A DNA stretch of 64,000 bases from Panorpa germanica (lineage: Eukaryota; Arthropoda; Insecta; Mecoptera; Panorpidae). A program made the position numbers and the translations under genes. Positions 1 through 10,545 of this stretch are shown in pieces. The stretch is from positions 8,494,001 to 8,558,000 of the forward strand of contig OY783208.1 in assembly GCA_963678705.1 (NCBI GenBank), read 5' to 3'. Each line of letters opens with the position of its first letter. Positions within the stretch are counted from its first letter, which is position 1. Under the pieces are notes generated by a model. It was not told the origin of the DNA. It saw only the letters and a program-made list of their open reading frames with translations, and did no database searches.

Positions 1-2
1 TC

Positions 3-206
3 TCTGATGATGTTACGGATAAAGATTTTAATGAATTTAACCTACCTAAAATATCAGGTCAACATGTTTTAATACATCAGAGAGAAAAGAAAGTTCGTCG
101 ATGCAAATTAAGTGGTTGTCGAAAACCTACGTATTTTATGTGCAAAAAATGCAACATTCATTTGCACACAAAATGCTTTGAGGCTTTCCATGAGAAAAAT
201 ATATAA
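3..206 (+). CDS. piggyBac-type transposase, C-terminal end (partial)
   Basis: The frame is open from the window edge to a TAA at 204 and gives about 67 residues. They contain a cysteine/histidine-rich zinc-binding end: C-x4-C (CKLSGC), then C-x2-C (CKKC), then HLHTKC and a final FEAFH. This C-terminal ribbon/RING-like cysteine domain is typical of piggyBac-family transposases, where it binds the subterminal DNA. The catalytic DDE core lies outside the window, so intactness cannot be judged. No clear piggyBac terminal inverted repeat was recognised in the AT-rich sequence that follows. Family call from the pattern of cysteines; fairly sure. Confidence 0.72.
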   Translation, partial: SDDVTDKDFNEFNLPKISGQHVLIHQREKKVRRCKLSGCRKPTYFMCKKCNIHLHTKCFEAFHEKNI

Positions 207-589
207 GTCAATAAGTTACAATAACAATAAAAAATGTTAATTTAATTTGTAATTAATAATATTTAAATAAATAAATTAAATTACTATAATTTTTTAATAA
301 AAACAAATAAATTTCTTTATAATTCTTAAAAAAAAAAATGCCAAATAGTTGCCAATGTTCGAAAAATCGAACATTCAGGAAATTCAGGAAAACTACTGTT
401 CGGAAAGTTTTTCTAACCAAAAATTTGAATTCTGTAGGTACTTATTAGCCTAAATACCACATTAGTTTTCCCAACACATGTATTTTTTTTTGCGGTAGAA
501 AATGGGTTAAATAAATACAATAAACTTTATATTCGGTTAAGCACACACTTGATTTCTTTTATTAATATTAGTAGTGCAAGATAACTACA
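207..589. other. AT-rich spacer ending in the 3' part of a gypsy LTR
   Basis: No gene is seen. A perfect 7-bp stem with a 4-base loop sits at 356-373 (TGTTCGA/TCGAACA). From about 480 the sequence looks like the R-U5 end of an LTR: AATAAA-type signals near 512-525, then an end in ...ACTACA at 589 directly followed by the primer-binding-like TTGGTGACCCCG. The LTR start could not be fixed. Confidence 0.4.
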
Positions 590-607
590 TTGGTGACCCC
601 GACGTGA
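590..607 (+). promoter_or_regulatory. candidate tRNA primer-binding site of gypsy remnant A
   Basis: TTGGTGACCCCGACGTGA directly follows the ACA end of the presumed LTR. Position and TGG core match the primer-binding site of LTR retrotransposons. The priming tRNA was not assigned. Confidence 0.5.
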
Positions 608-650
608 CAAACGCATGTTACAGAGTTTTTAACAAACTGTTAACTCTCGT

Positions 651-700
651 GACAAAGTTTTGAAACACATGACAAAGTTTTGAAACACATGACGAAGTTT
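651..700 (+). repeat. 20-bp direct repeat, 2.5 copies
   Basis: GACAAAGTTTTGAAACACAT occurs at 651-670 and 671-690 and is followed by a half copy with one change. It lies in the untranslated leader and gag start of gypsy remnant A. Confidence 0.9.
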
Positions 701-1273
701 ATAATTTACATTCACCCACGCAACAACAAAATGCAACACGTGCTAGAATCAAACGTACTCTCTCAGCAAGAGCACAGCAGTCTACCAGATTGTGACGGTG
801 TTCTTAAAAACGACAACCAGTCAGCTCACCAGCGATCGCTACAAATGGCACCGAATACTGCTTCAGACTTTGTCCACGCAATCTACCTACAACTCACAAC
901 TTTCAACGCAGAGTCCCCCGATCTCTGGTTCTCTATTGCAAAAGCGGATTTCGCTGCTAACCGCGTTGTAAACGATGCGCAGAAATATGCGCAACTATTG
1001 AAAGCACTTCCTTTTAATGTAATCATACAACTACAAGATATTGTGAACCATCCACCAATGAAGGACAAATACGCCACTTGGAAAAGGCTCCCTGGTATCA
1101 ATTGTACCCGTCGGCACACTGAGATGCAAACCAGAGACACACAATCTCACTCTCCATGCAGTAAACCGGTCTTGCATCAAAACGTACGGCAACAAGGCAC
1201 TAAACCTGGACTTAAATCTTCGGAGAAGCTACAGACTGTGATTAGGCAATCATCCACTACAATCTACTGCTAG
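680..1273 (+). pseudogene. gypsy gag remnant (remnant A)
   Basis: The 197-residue frame holds a gag core from about residue 56: MAPNTASDFVHAIYLQL, then PDLWFSIAKADF and later KYAQLLKALPFNVIIQLQDI. This is the usual gypsy gag layout of a tryptophan-containing helix followed by an 'ALP...V..Q..DI' helix. The more natural start is probably the internal ATG at 845, because the upstream residues overlap the repeated leader. After about residue 135 the similarity fades and no CCHC knuckle is visible. It reads toward the pol piece that starts near 1,420. Confidence 0.6.
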
Positions 1274-1419
1274 ATTTGAAAAAACCTTACCACAAAGGGA
1301 CAATTGCAACTACAACATTCAACGTCTCCACAGTAAGCAATACTATTTCCTCACCTTACGGGGAAATGCTCAAGAAATACATTGAAGTAACGAAACCAAC
1401 TGTAAAACTGAACTTGATC

Positions 1420-2600
1420 AACTTGGAATATGCGCATCACGTTGAAACAAAAGGCATTCCAACAGCAGCACGCGTTCGTAACTGGCCGGAGAAAAGGCCA
1501 CAGCAGCAAAAGCACAGATATCTGACATGCTACAAAAAGGCATTTTGAGACCATCCAAGAGTCCCTAGCCAGCCCCATACATATGGTCAGAAAAAAGAAC
1601 AACGAATGGAGACTCTGTGGTGATTATCGTCAATTGAATGCAAACACTATCGCAGACAACTGCACTCCACCGTTGATTCAAGACTGCTTTCTTCGTCTAC
1701 CTGACAGCTGCATATACTCGAAGTGCCAACAAAAGACGGCTATCATCACTCCCTGGGGCCTCTAGGAATATCTGGTAATGCCATTTGGACTCAAGAACGC
1801 AGCTCAGACTTCAGAGACCTGTATTTTGTCTTTATCTACATTGATGACATTCTGGTCATGTCGAAGAGTCAACAAGAACACGAAAGACATCTACACATTA
1901 TTTTTGAACGCCTGAAGTCCCACTCACTGAGTATAAACATCAATAAATGTTCTTTTAGTCAAACTGAGGTGGAATTTCTGGGTTATGTGTTAAATTCTAA
2001 GGGCTACGTTTCCATGAGCAAACGGGTTGATGCCATTTCAAACTACAAGAAACCTGAAACTGTAGAAGAATTAAGACGTTTTCTCGGCATTGTAAACTAC
2101 TATAGACGCTGCATCCCACAGGCAGCACACACCCAGACAGCACTAAACAACTATCTGAAACACTCAAAGAAGAAGTACAGAACTAAAATACAATGGACCG
2201 AAGAACCTGACCAAGCTTTTATTGACATTAAACAGAAAATACAGTACTAGCATTTCCTTCAGAAACAGCCCCTCTAACTCTAACCACTGACGCTTCATCC
2301 ACGGCAATAGGCGCCAAACTCGAACAACGCACTTGGATTCTTCTCTAAAAAACTAACCGTCACTGAGCAACGTTACAGTACTTATGGTTGTGAATTACTT
2401 GCCATCTACTCGTCCATCAAGTCAACATCTCCCCGACTGCAGAACTTTCAAAATTAAAACCTCCCAAGCCACTCATTTACGCGTTTAAACAGAAACTGGA
2501 AAAAGCCTCAGAACGACAGCTCAGACATCTGGATTTCATTTCGCAATTTTCAACTGACATTTGTTATGTAAAAGGTGAAGCAACATTATCCCTTAAATTA
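1420..2600 (+). pseudogene. gypsy pol remnant: reverse transcriptase and RNase H (remnant A)
   Basis: Pieces of one polyprotein lie in several frames. Around 1,440-1,560 there is the RT lead-in (HHVETKGIPTAARVR, later KGILRPSKSP in another frame). At 1,583 follows WRLCGDYRQLNANT. Around 1,740-1,800 a shifted frame gives TAIITPWGL, a TAG, then MPFGLKNAAQT. The catalytic YIDDILVM is at about 1,840, then the thumb (EFLGYVLNSKGY, FLGIVNYYRRCIP). RNase H follows from about 2,280 (LTTDASSTAIGAKLEQ, SKKLTVTEQRYSTYG) and ends near FSTDICYVKGE. At least four frame changes and one stop make it non-functional. No integrase follows. Confidence 0.85.
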
Positions 2601-3230
2601 TTTAAATGGAAGCATATGAAATTTATGAGATGATTAAAGTGCGATTAACACAACAAATACATGCACTTAGTGTATGAGATGATTAGAGCATGCTTAATCG
2701 AACAAATTCACCTAGCAAGTCAACAAACCATACCTCATGACGCTAGTGGTCACCTGGAAAATAATCTTCAAAGAGATCTTGAGAATCATAGCATAGAATA
2801 TTTACAATCAGAAGCAGATTCTTCAGGTATATCTCCTGGAATTGGAAATGTGACGGCACTGGTTTATTATTCTTTACCAACTGTGAAGGAGAAGTTATAG
2901 AAATTGTAGACAGTTCCAGTGACGATAATGACAAATCCAATAAAGAGGATGAAACTCTTCTACAAGACGGTAAGAATTTGCTTTTTTTATTCATAGTCCA
3001 GATAAAACTACTCAAAAATGTGTCTCCTACTTGTAATAGATGTAGTCACAAAACAACAATTTTTAGTAGAAACTGTGGAGCGAATATCTGTCATACCACC
3101 CAGAATTCGAAGAAGATTTATCCAATAAAGCAGCAAGGGAGATATTTGCAGCGAATTATTCACCAATTCATACGTATGGGGAAAGATTATCAACTAAATA
3201 TTGGTCTTAAAGATTTCACTTGACCTTTTG
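2601..3230 (+). other. unidentified coding-like stretch with acidic SIM-like segment
   Basis: A frame at 2,661-2,900 encodes 79 unremarkable residues. In another frame, about 2,860-2,972, the sequence reads EGEVIEIVDSSSDDND followed by an acidic tail and a GTAAGA donor-like site at about 2,970. The VIEIVDSSSDD pattern fits a SUMO-interacting motif (hydrophobic core followed by Asp/Ser), but such acidic tails are common. A short frame from 2,978 is unrecognised. It could be a decayed host exon or part of another element; no family is claimed. Confidence 0.3.
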
Positions 3231-4145
3231 TGGTGGATCAAGTGCAAACCCCGATTATTGACGTCTGATAGTTACTATATCGATGTCACGACATCAGACC
3301 GTCGTGAATTAGCCCCGTCGGATACAAATACGAACACGCCTGGTCTCTATCTAAGTTATAAAATAGGCCCGTAAGAATGAATCATACTGGAGCTCCGGAA
3401 CATCCAGCAAGAAACCAGATTATTATCAACACTAAGTGTAAATGGAGGCAGATCCTGACCACATTCTGTGGCAATGTTGAGATACAACTGGTAGAACAAA
3501 CCGCCTTAATTTGATATAATTTGTATTTTTTAGTTTTAAATGAAATATTTAAATTACTTGATTATTGTTAATTCTTTTATGTATTGTAGTCAAGTATTTG
3601 GTTCGATTTGTTCTTTTGTTGTGTCATATTTAAAAGGTTTGAACGTTCTGTTCCTGGTTAAATCACTCTTAGTACGGCTCTCAAACCAGCAACAGTCAAA
3701 ACAACAAAATATGGACAAACTAAATTAAGAATAATTTTCTTTTGTATTTCTATTATTTAATTGAGCCTAATTGGACAAATTCAAATTAAACCAGGAAAAC
3801 AAACCAGCAACAGTCAAAACAACAAAATATGGACAAACTAAATTAAGAATAATTTTCTTTTGTATTTCTATTATTTAATTGAGCCTAATTGGACAAATTC
3901 AAATTAAACCAGGAAAGTGGAATTGTTTGGAACACGTGTAACAGAGACATATTAATAGTCGTTTCTACATTAGACTATAACTTTATACAAGCTTTATTAA
4001 ATAATTTGGATATTCATTATTTCTAACAAACCACTTATACACACATACCAAATTATTTATAAACAATTATTACAATATAACGCAATCTATATTTGATTAC
4101 CTACATTTGTTCACTTTTCAACGTTTCCTTACATAACTCTATAAA
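3231..4145 (+). other. non-coding stretch with a promoter-like site, probably LTR/leader of the BEL remnant
   Basis: A GC-richer block at 3,240-3,500 contains TATAAAATA at 3,357-3,365 followed about 20-30 bases on by an initiator-like AATCATACT. It is the only non-coding block ahead of the BEL gag at 4,146, so an LTR or leader is the simplest reading. No second copy is present to define LTR edges. Confidence 0.35.
3682..3916 (+). repeat. 118-bp tandem duplication
   Basis: The block starting AAACCAGCAACAGTCAAAAC at 3,682 is repeated immediately at 3,800 with period 118 and practically no differences until 3,916. It lies in the presumed leader of the BEL remnant. Near-identity implies a recent duplication compared with the decayed coding around it. 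Confidence 0.92.
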
Positions 4146-4475
4146 ATGTCTGACTTGTCGAGACAACGGATCCAGTGTCGCATTATCAAAACCCAATTGT
4201 TAAATTTGAACAATTACATTAATGAGGTAGACCTTGATAGCGCGTGCATAGTCGCAGGAGAAATCTCCAGTAGATTCACTTTGTTAAAGGAAATATATAA
4301 TAAATTCAGAGAATCAAACATCACATTAGTCGGGACAATCAATGACACAAATACTGCGGCTGCTACTGAAATTGAAAGGGATTTATCCGCAACCTTTGAA
4401 AAATATTGTGTTGCATCATGCAAATATCAAACCCTTTTAAACACATATTCACCAGTAGCGCCAAACCCCGAGTAA
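4146..4475 (+). pseudogene. BEL/Pao gag N-terminal remnant
   Basis: A 109-residue frame starts with MSDLSRQRIQCRI and looks like the helical N-terminal part of BEL/Pao gag: an initial basic helix, then RFTLLKEIYNKFRESN and later EKYCVASCKYQTLL, which resembles the coiled-coil region ahead of DUF1759. It stops after only about a quarter of a normal gag, and the next recognisable coding is already pol, so the body of gag and its zinc knuckles are deleted. Confidence 0.55.
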
Positions 4476-4539
4476 ACATTTATATTGCAACAGGATAGGA
4501 TTCATTCTTAATCACTAGCTCCCAACGATTCCTTAACAG

Positions 4540-5566
4540 ATAATGGCATCGATCAACGTTACGTCACGCAAACGATTTCCTCTCAAACCCAACTACAACG
4601 CTTCTGGGAAATTGAGAAACCTTCGAACACTGTTCAGTTCTCCCTATAAGACGTTGCTTGCGAAAAACAAAAGACAACAACCACTATATTATTTGATGGG
4701 CGTTTTGGCGTAGACATTACATACAAATTAGATAAACCTAAAACGATAGCCATAAAACAATTTTATCTTGAGAAATCATTACTTAAAAACTCTTAGCTCA
4801 AGATTCAATACTATAACTTCATATATTTCAAAGAGTACAGTTCACTCGGCCACACGTCTCTCAACACACACCCCAACAATAAAGGCATTGCATTTTTCCT
4901 ACCACACCACGGGGTGCTCAAGTCATTCAGCACAACAACAAATTTAAGGGTTGTTTTCGATGGCTCTGCTAAAATATCCATCGGCGTCTCTCTAAACGAA
5001 ATTCAGGCTGTCGGTCCCAACCTCCAAAGCTCGCTTTTCAACATATTATTACGATTTCGAAAATCCAAATTGATTGTGTGCGCAGACCTTGAGAAAATGT
5101 ACCAATAGATTCAAATACACGATGACCAACGCAACCTACAACGGATTCTTTGGTGATTCTCCCCCGAAGAAGACCTAAAGGTATACCGTCAATACGGTCC
5201 TATGGTCAAACGTCAACATCATTTCTAGCTGTCGGGTATGATAATTCATTTAAATACCATCTAGCCTCAACATTCATCTTACAAGATTTGTATGTTGACG
5301 ATCTAATAACTGGAGATGATAATGCTGAACAATTAATTAACAAATGCACAGACATTCATAATTTACTGAAACAAAGCGGTTTTACTATGAGAAAGTTGAC
5401 CTCAAACTCTACAAATATTTTAACTAATTTAAACATTACGCCCACAAATAAAAATACAATAGCCTTAGGTGAATCAGACAGTCACAAAACTCTGTGTATC
5501 TGCTGGAATCCTAAAGACGATTATGTTAAATATAAGATTTCAAGTGTACACTTACCGTGCAAATGA
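4540..5566 (+). pseudogene. BEL/Pao pol remnant (reverse transcriptase region)
   Basis: Shifted frames line up with BEL/Pao pol in order. QTQLQRFWEIEKP and FGVDITYKLDKP, then KQFYLEKSLLKN (protease-RT connection); YSSLGH and FLPHHGVLK; TTTNLRVVFDGSAK and GVSLNEIQAVGPNLQ (RT fingers and palm); ADLEKMYQ, then a stop. After a deletion the polymerase motif LYVDDLITGDDN appears at about 5,290, then NLLKQSGFTMRKLTSN. RNase H, integrase and DUF5641 are absent. Strong family call, clearly dead. Confidence 0.85.
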
Positions 5567-6230
5567 GTGAACTAATGAAGAAATCGCATAAAAATACGCA
5601 AGATTTCTTTAATAGATGCTCTGATCATCTTGTAGCTCTAATAGCCAACACCAGTCTAAAAGATTGTAAAGATTGTCTGTCTCCAATTGTAAATCAAACC
5701 TGTATACAATGGTAATATTTAAAGCGTTTACCAGAGGTTTAAGAGAGAGAATGGGAAACAGTATTAGAGCGAGCAATCCAAGTTCTATGAAAGAGGCATA
5801 CGAATATGTGTTACATGAGGAAAACGTACAACACATGCAGTAGAAACACTATACTGTATGGGCATTTGGATAAGTACAGTACATTTAAATTTGAAAAAAA
5901 TAAAAAAATAAAATTTTAATTTGCGGGCAAAATTAAATGATTTTATGAGACAAGTAGTAAACATCATTTACATATTTAGAAACTAAATTGATGAAGTAAA
6001 AACTTGGAAAGTCGGAGGAATCTTATAAAAGTTGGGGAAATTCGCCGAAAGGGTAATATGAAGTATACGTATCAATACATGGGACATACTAAAAAAAATC
6101 TAATCACTAACTTCTCTAATCAAGGAGATGAAGTTATGCTTACCGTGGAAACTAATGAACTAATGCAGAAATGTACGACTATGCATGACAGTACGAAAGA
6201 TTTTTTTAATAGAAGCTCTGACTAGCAACT
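5567..6230 (+). pseudogene. gypsy gag scraps (family C), partly duplicated
   Basis: Around 5,570-5,840 three frames give ELMKKSHKNTQDFFNRCSD, then LIANTSLKDCKDC, then RGLRERMGNSIRASNPSS and MKEAYEYVLHEENVQHMQ. The last part matches the usual gypsy gag helix 'F..GL.E.....A.NP.....A'. A second copy of the first piece (ELMQKCTTMHDSTKDFF) ends near 6,225. The same gag is found again near 10,700-10,870, so it marks a repeated family. No pol is attached. Confidence 0.6.
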
Positions 6231-6577
6231 GTGAGCAAATCATTTGATCATTTTTGAGTGGTAACACTTTATGGGAGGTGAGAGGGGAAACACGAAATAT
6301 ATATACTTTCATCTCTTTCAGACCTTTCAAAATTGCCGTTTAAAGCAGGTATGTCTAAATATTCTTTATTTCGATGTGTATTTTTACAAATATTACCAAT
6401 ATAAATTATTCTTTGTAGATATAAATGATTTCCTGATTAATTATTTGAAGGATGTTGTAAAAGGATTGTCACTTCAAAACAGAGCGTCTTCCATTCTATT
6501 TGATGAAATGTTTTTAATGCCAGGTAACAACTGCAACTTATTTATCATGTTATACGAGAACTTATTTAGTACTAGCT

Positions 6578-6915
6578 GTCCCGGCCACGCGTTGCTGTGA
6601 CTAACGTTTTTGTCATATTACATTACATAGCGCCATCTATTGAATATTTACTCAATCTAGTCAACAGATTTCGATTTACTCAACAGAATATTTACTCAAT
6701 CTAGTCAACAGATGTCGCCATCATCGTCGCCCGATGTCATATACAGATAATTAATAGACAAATAATTAGCAATAAGATAAATAAATTGAGATGTAAGCTA
6801 TCCTATCTTTCAAGTTGGGTCAAACTGCACACGGTGTACAAATTTCATTAAAATCGGTTAAGTAGTTTAGAAGTCCATAGCGGACAACACAGTGACACGT
6901 AATTTATATATATTA
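6578..6915 (+). repeat. RTE/SINE-like 3' repeat inserted in the P-like element
   Basis: The segment begins AGCTGTCCCGGCCACGCG and ends with the widely dispersed arthropod tail AAAATCGGTTAAGTAGTTTAG...GGACAACACAGTGACACG followed by a TATATATTAAG run. This 'GGTCAAACTGCACA...CGGTT.AGTAGTTTAG.AGTCCAT' tail is a known style of insect RTE/SINE ends. Inside, a 26-bp stretch (TATTTACTCAATCTAGTCAA and so on) is duplicated near 6,647 and 6,690. Confidence 0.5.
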
Positions 6916-7079
6916 AGATAATCTACATGAAAACAAAAAAGTGTTATTATTGTGTAACTAAATACTATCCTAAAACAAATAAAGTACCTACTATATAGAA
7001 AACAACTACAAAATGAAACTGTGTTTAAAAAGTAATATTACGATGATAATTATATCGCATAAACAAATTAGCGCTGCAT

Positions 7080-7805
7080 TCAACCGTTCAGTAGGGAGCC
7101 GACCGCGCGAGTGAGCCGCGCGGCATGGTATCTCGTTGAGCTACACCCCCTCCCGGCTTGCCCGCAAGCACCGCCTCTCTCCCGCCGCGCCGGCCAGCGC
7201 AGAGAGCGAGTTGGTTTTGTTTCGGAGTTATTTATCATTGTAATCTTTAAAGTTTTTTGTTGAAATACCATAAAAACGGTTTTTGTGAGTTATTCTTAAA
7301 AGATAGACATATACTATCGCGGACTTTTTTTTAGATCATTAAAAGAGCTATTATTCTTTAATACATATTTTTTGTGTATCTTGAACCGTTTTCACGGCGC
7401 ACGCAACGGAAGGCTTCAAATATGAAATAATTTCTCCCGTTTTTTACACATTTACCACTATATCTTTGCTCCTATTAGTCGTAGCGTGATGTTATATAGC
7501 CTATAGCCTTCCTCGATAACTGGACTATCCAACACAAAAAGAATTATTCAATTCGAACCAGTAGTTTCGGAGATTAGCGCGTTCAAACAAGCAAACTCTG
7601 TCGCTTTATAATAATTTCTCCCGTTTTTTACACATTTACCACTATATCTTTGCTCCTATTGGTCGTAGCGTGATGTTATGTAGCCTATAGCCTTCCTCGA
7701 TAACTGGACTATCCAACACAAGAAGAATTATTCAATTCGAACCAGTAGTTTCGGAGATTAGCGTGTTCAAACAAACAAACTCTGTCGCTTTATAATATTA
7801 TAAGT
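7080..7805 (+). repeat. RTE-like repeat with GC-rich head and a 184-bp tandem duplication
   Basis: A sharply GC-rich block (7,080-7,210) in an AT-rich setting is followed by typical RTE-style 3' sequence: GCTCCTATTAGTCGTAGCGT, CCAGTAGTTTCGGAGATTAG, CGCGTTCAAACAAGCAAACT and TCGCTTTATAATATTA. The 3' block is present twice in tandem, 7,427-7,610 and 7,611-7,796, period 184, with few differences. No open coding frame of an RTE polymerase is present. It sits between two exons of the P-like transposase, so it is a later insertion. Confidence 0.6.
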
Positions 7806-9180
7806 AAATAAGTAATAAGTAATAAGTATAGATTAACCTAATTTTTATTTTCGGGTTTAAAGTATCATGCGAGTATATCTGGTTTTCAGATGTCAGATAG
7901 TATTGCTTCTTCACGATTTACAGACCATGCTTTGGTGTTTATGGTAACTGGACTACGTAGTAGTTGAAAAATTCCTTTTGCTTACTACTTTTGTGAGACC
8001 AGTACCAAAACACCTGATCTGGTCAGAATTATAAAAGAAGTTGTGAAGAGCATTAAATCAACGGGTCTTGAACCAGAAATACTTGTTTGCGACCAAGGTT
8101 TTACAAATATTGCCGCAATTAAATATATTAAGAAAGAAAATAGAATGGATGCGCTCAGAAACCAAATCATTTAAAACGACAAACATGTTATTGCCAGCGG
8201 TCGGCAATGACTCCATGCGTTTGATGTGCCATATTTGTTGAAAGGTATAAGAAATTCCTTCATCACTAAAGATGTGATATTTAGGTTGGAATCCAATGGC
8301 ACCTAAAAAATGGCATCCTGGGATAGCATTACAAAACTATATGATATTGACACTCAAAAAAATATTCGTGGGGTGCCCAAACTTACCGAATGAGGGAAGT
8401 GAAAAATTAAAAAAATGAAAGTCAAATATTGCAGCCAGGTGTTCAGCCAACGTGTGCCGTCGATCTTGTCTGTCTACGTGGACGAAGGTAATTATCAATT
8501 GACCGTTATATTTTTCTATTTTTACCTTTTATATTTAATTAATAAGTATGCCAACAATGATATATTTCTGAATTTAGGTTCAGTACGCGTTGGAAAATAT
8601 GCATCGGGCACTGCAGAACTGCTGCAATTTTTGGACAGTTTATTTGACTCCCTGAACAGTAACCAAAAAACAGATTGTGGAAGTAAATATAAGGGAGCTG
8701 TCCAAACTGGTTCAGAGCATATAAAATTTTGGAAAGCTTCAATAAAGGTCTTAAATTCTATGTATTACATAGATAAAGATTACATAGAGAAATCTAATGA
8801 TATAGATACGGAAAAATATAAAGGATTAGTCAAAATCCCGTCAATAAATAATTTTATTATTATAAGTATAAATAAATAGTTTGGTTTATGCCTCTGGTTT
8901 AAATTAAAAAATGACAAGAAATTTGAATACTTTTTAACCAGAAGGGTGAACCAGGACCCACTTAAGAATTCGGTGCCATCAGAACACACGGGAGGTTACA
9001 TACATACCTTCAAAGCATTAGTTATCAATAAATGTCTGCAAGACATTCTATTGATGCTAATTGTGAAGAGGACGAATGTGTTGGCCTTGTGTCAAATATC
9101 AGACATTTATTAATTCATGCGGAAGACAGTGAAATTGCAGAAGTGGGGAGAGTGCTTCGTAAGTGCGTGCAACTGTGCGT

Positions 9181-9564
9181 GAAATAGCTGGTGCTAGATA
9201 GGTTATTTTGCTGGGTACGTTTTTAGAAGGTGTTTCACACTTCTTAAGTAGAGCGATTGCGACATCTGCAAAAACAGTTTAAGGGCAGACTGACCAACTT
9301 CAGTACATAAACTGATCGAAAAAAGAGAGTTTAAGGGTCTCGAAAATAAAAGTTTAGAGTATCCAAATGAACAATTTATAGATTTAATAAAAAATATTGA
9401 ATGTACTGTCTTTAAATTACTGCCACAAAAGCACAATAGGGTAGATGAGATAATTGAAACAGTACGGCATGAAACAGATTTCACTCTTTTGTGCATACAG
9501 ATCACAGCATAGAGTTAAAAGAGACATTACTTAATTTGTCAGTGAATCTGTACATACTTAACAC
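9181..9564. other. non-coding or unrecognised stretch between P-like and mariner remnants
   Basis: Short open frames occur on both strands (for example the minus-strand one at 9,203-9,505), but none shows a recognisable motif. It probably holds the end of the P-like element and whatever the mariner inserted into. Confidence 0.3.
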
Positions 9565-9835
9565 TTGTTCGCAGACCGGAAAAAAATGCTCGCCGGTAAG
9601 AAATTTCGCACGAATGAAGAGTTTATCGCTGAAACTGAGGCCTATTTTGTGGCAAAAGATAAATCGTTCTACAAAAGTGGTATTGAAATGTTAGAGCGGC
9701 GCTGGAATAATTGCGTTGCTCTTGATGGAGATTACGTTGATGAATAAAGCTAATTTTGAACCAAAAAAAACTGTGTTTTCTTTGTTAGGCCCGGGACTTT
9801 TCAGCCCATGTGCTAAAAGGGTGAAAGATATTAAT
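9565..9835 (+). pseudogene. mariner (Tc1/mariner DD34D) transposase C-terminus and 3' end
   Basis: The 60-residue frame 9,565-9,747 reads KKMLAGKKFRTNEEFIAETE, then YFVAKDKSFYKSGIEMLERR and CVALDGDYVDE, then stop. This is the very conserved last part of mariner transposases ('NEEVIAETEAYF..KDKS.Y..GI..LE.R...C...GDY'). After the stop come AAAGCTAATTTTGAACC and then GGCCCGGGACTTTTCAGCC at about 9,789-9,810, which has the form of a mariner 3' terminal repeat. The catalytic core is missing upstream, so only the 3' end was left. Confidence 0.8.
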
Positions 9836-9937
9836 CAGCTCTCTGGGAGATTGTCGCTATCATCTTCCATGAAGAGCGATTGTATTAAAGTGGGAGCACA
9901 GCAGAAGAGGCAAAATTTATTTATAAAACGAAAATAA
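9836..9937 (+). other. short unidentified coding-like tail
   Basis: After the mariner end a short frame ends in a basic tail (QQKRQNLFIKRK then TAA). It could be the old C-terminus of whatever was interrupted by mariner, possibly the P-like element. Too short to name. Confidence 0.2.
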
Positions 9938-9959
9938 ATATTTTATTTTTAATTTTATT

Positions 9960-10545
9960 ATTTAATTTTTTATTAAAGGCAAGAATAATTATTTTAAATT
10001 CTAAGGAATGATTATAGAAATGTATTACATTTGGACCCCTTATGAACTATATAAGTTGGAATTTAATGATTCCAATATTTCTTTTATGCTAGTGTGTAAT
10101 GCTGTTTTTGCTTAAAGGCAAAAGTGATTATTTTAAATTCGGAAAATTGAGTATAAAAATTTATTAATTTTGAATACCTTATAAACTTTATAAGTTAAAT
10201 TGATGTTGATGACAATGTTTAAAAGCAAGAGAAAATATTTTAGATTGAGTATAAAATTTTTAAAAAAATATTTAAATATCTCATTAACTATATAAGTTAA
10301 AATGATAAAATTTTGTATGGCATCAAATTCAAAATTACGTCGATATAATTCCAATATTTATTTTATGCTAAAGTGTAATGTTGTTTATGTTTAAAGGCTT
10401 AAGTGATTATTGCATGTAAGTGAATTTGTTAAATTTAAATACCTCAATAACTATATAAGGTAAAATTGTAAAATTTTGTATGGCATCAAATGCAATTAAT
10501 AAAATTTAATAAAAACATGCAATAATCGTTTTATTTATGAATAAT
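9960..10545 (+). repeat. diverged AT-rich tandem repeat, about four units
   Basis: Units start with AAAGGCAA or similar (near 9,975, 10,117, 10,223 and 10,397) and share ATTATTTTAAATTC, AACTATATAAGTTAAAAT, AAAATTTTGTATGGCATCAAA and CCAATATTTATTTTATGC. Unit length varies from about 105 to 175 because of internal deletions. No coding. Confidence 0.65.

Larger units (their letters stand above)
480..2600 (+). mobile_element. gypsy (Ty3/Metaviridae) LTR retrotransposon remnant A
   Basis: The order is LTR end, primer-binding-like site (590-607), gag, reverse transcriptase and RNase H, all in plus orientation and all broken by frameshifts and stops. The integrase and the 3' LTR are missing: recognisable coding ends near 2,600 at the usual end of RNase H. 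An old, dead copy. Confidence 0.8.
6271..9180 (+). pseudogene. P-element/THAP9-like transposase, decayed and interrupted
   Basis: The coding follows the order of P-element-type transposases. At about 6,310-6,348 comes LSKLPFKA, then a GT-AG intron (about 6,349-6,419), then INDFLINYLKDVVKGL and ILFDEMFLMP (first catalytic Asp region) to about 6,531. Foreign repeats fill 6,535-7,870. Coding resumes about 7,890 with FTDHALVFMV, then IKEVVKSIK and ILVCDQGFTN (second catalytic region), LLKGIRNSFITKD, KMKVKYCSQVFSQRV at 8,415, an intron at about 8,488-8,578, then TAELLQFLDSLFDSLN and, near 8,940, RRVNQDPL and FKALVINKCLQD. Several stops and shifts break it. No THAP exon was found upstream; a THAP exon of a different unit lies at 15.9 kb. 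Confidence 0.78.
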
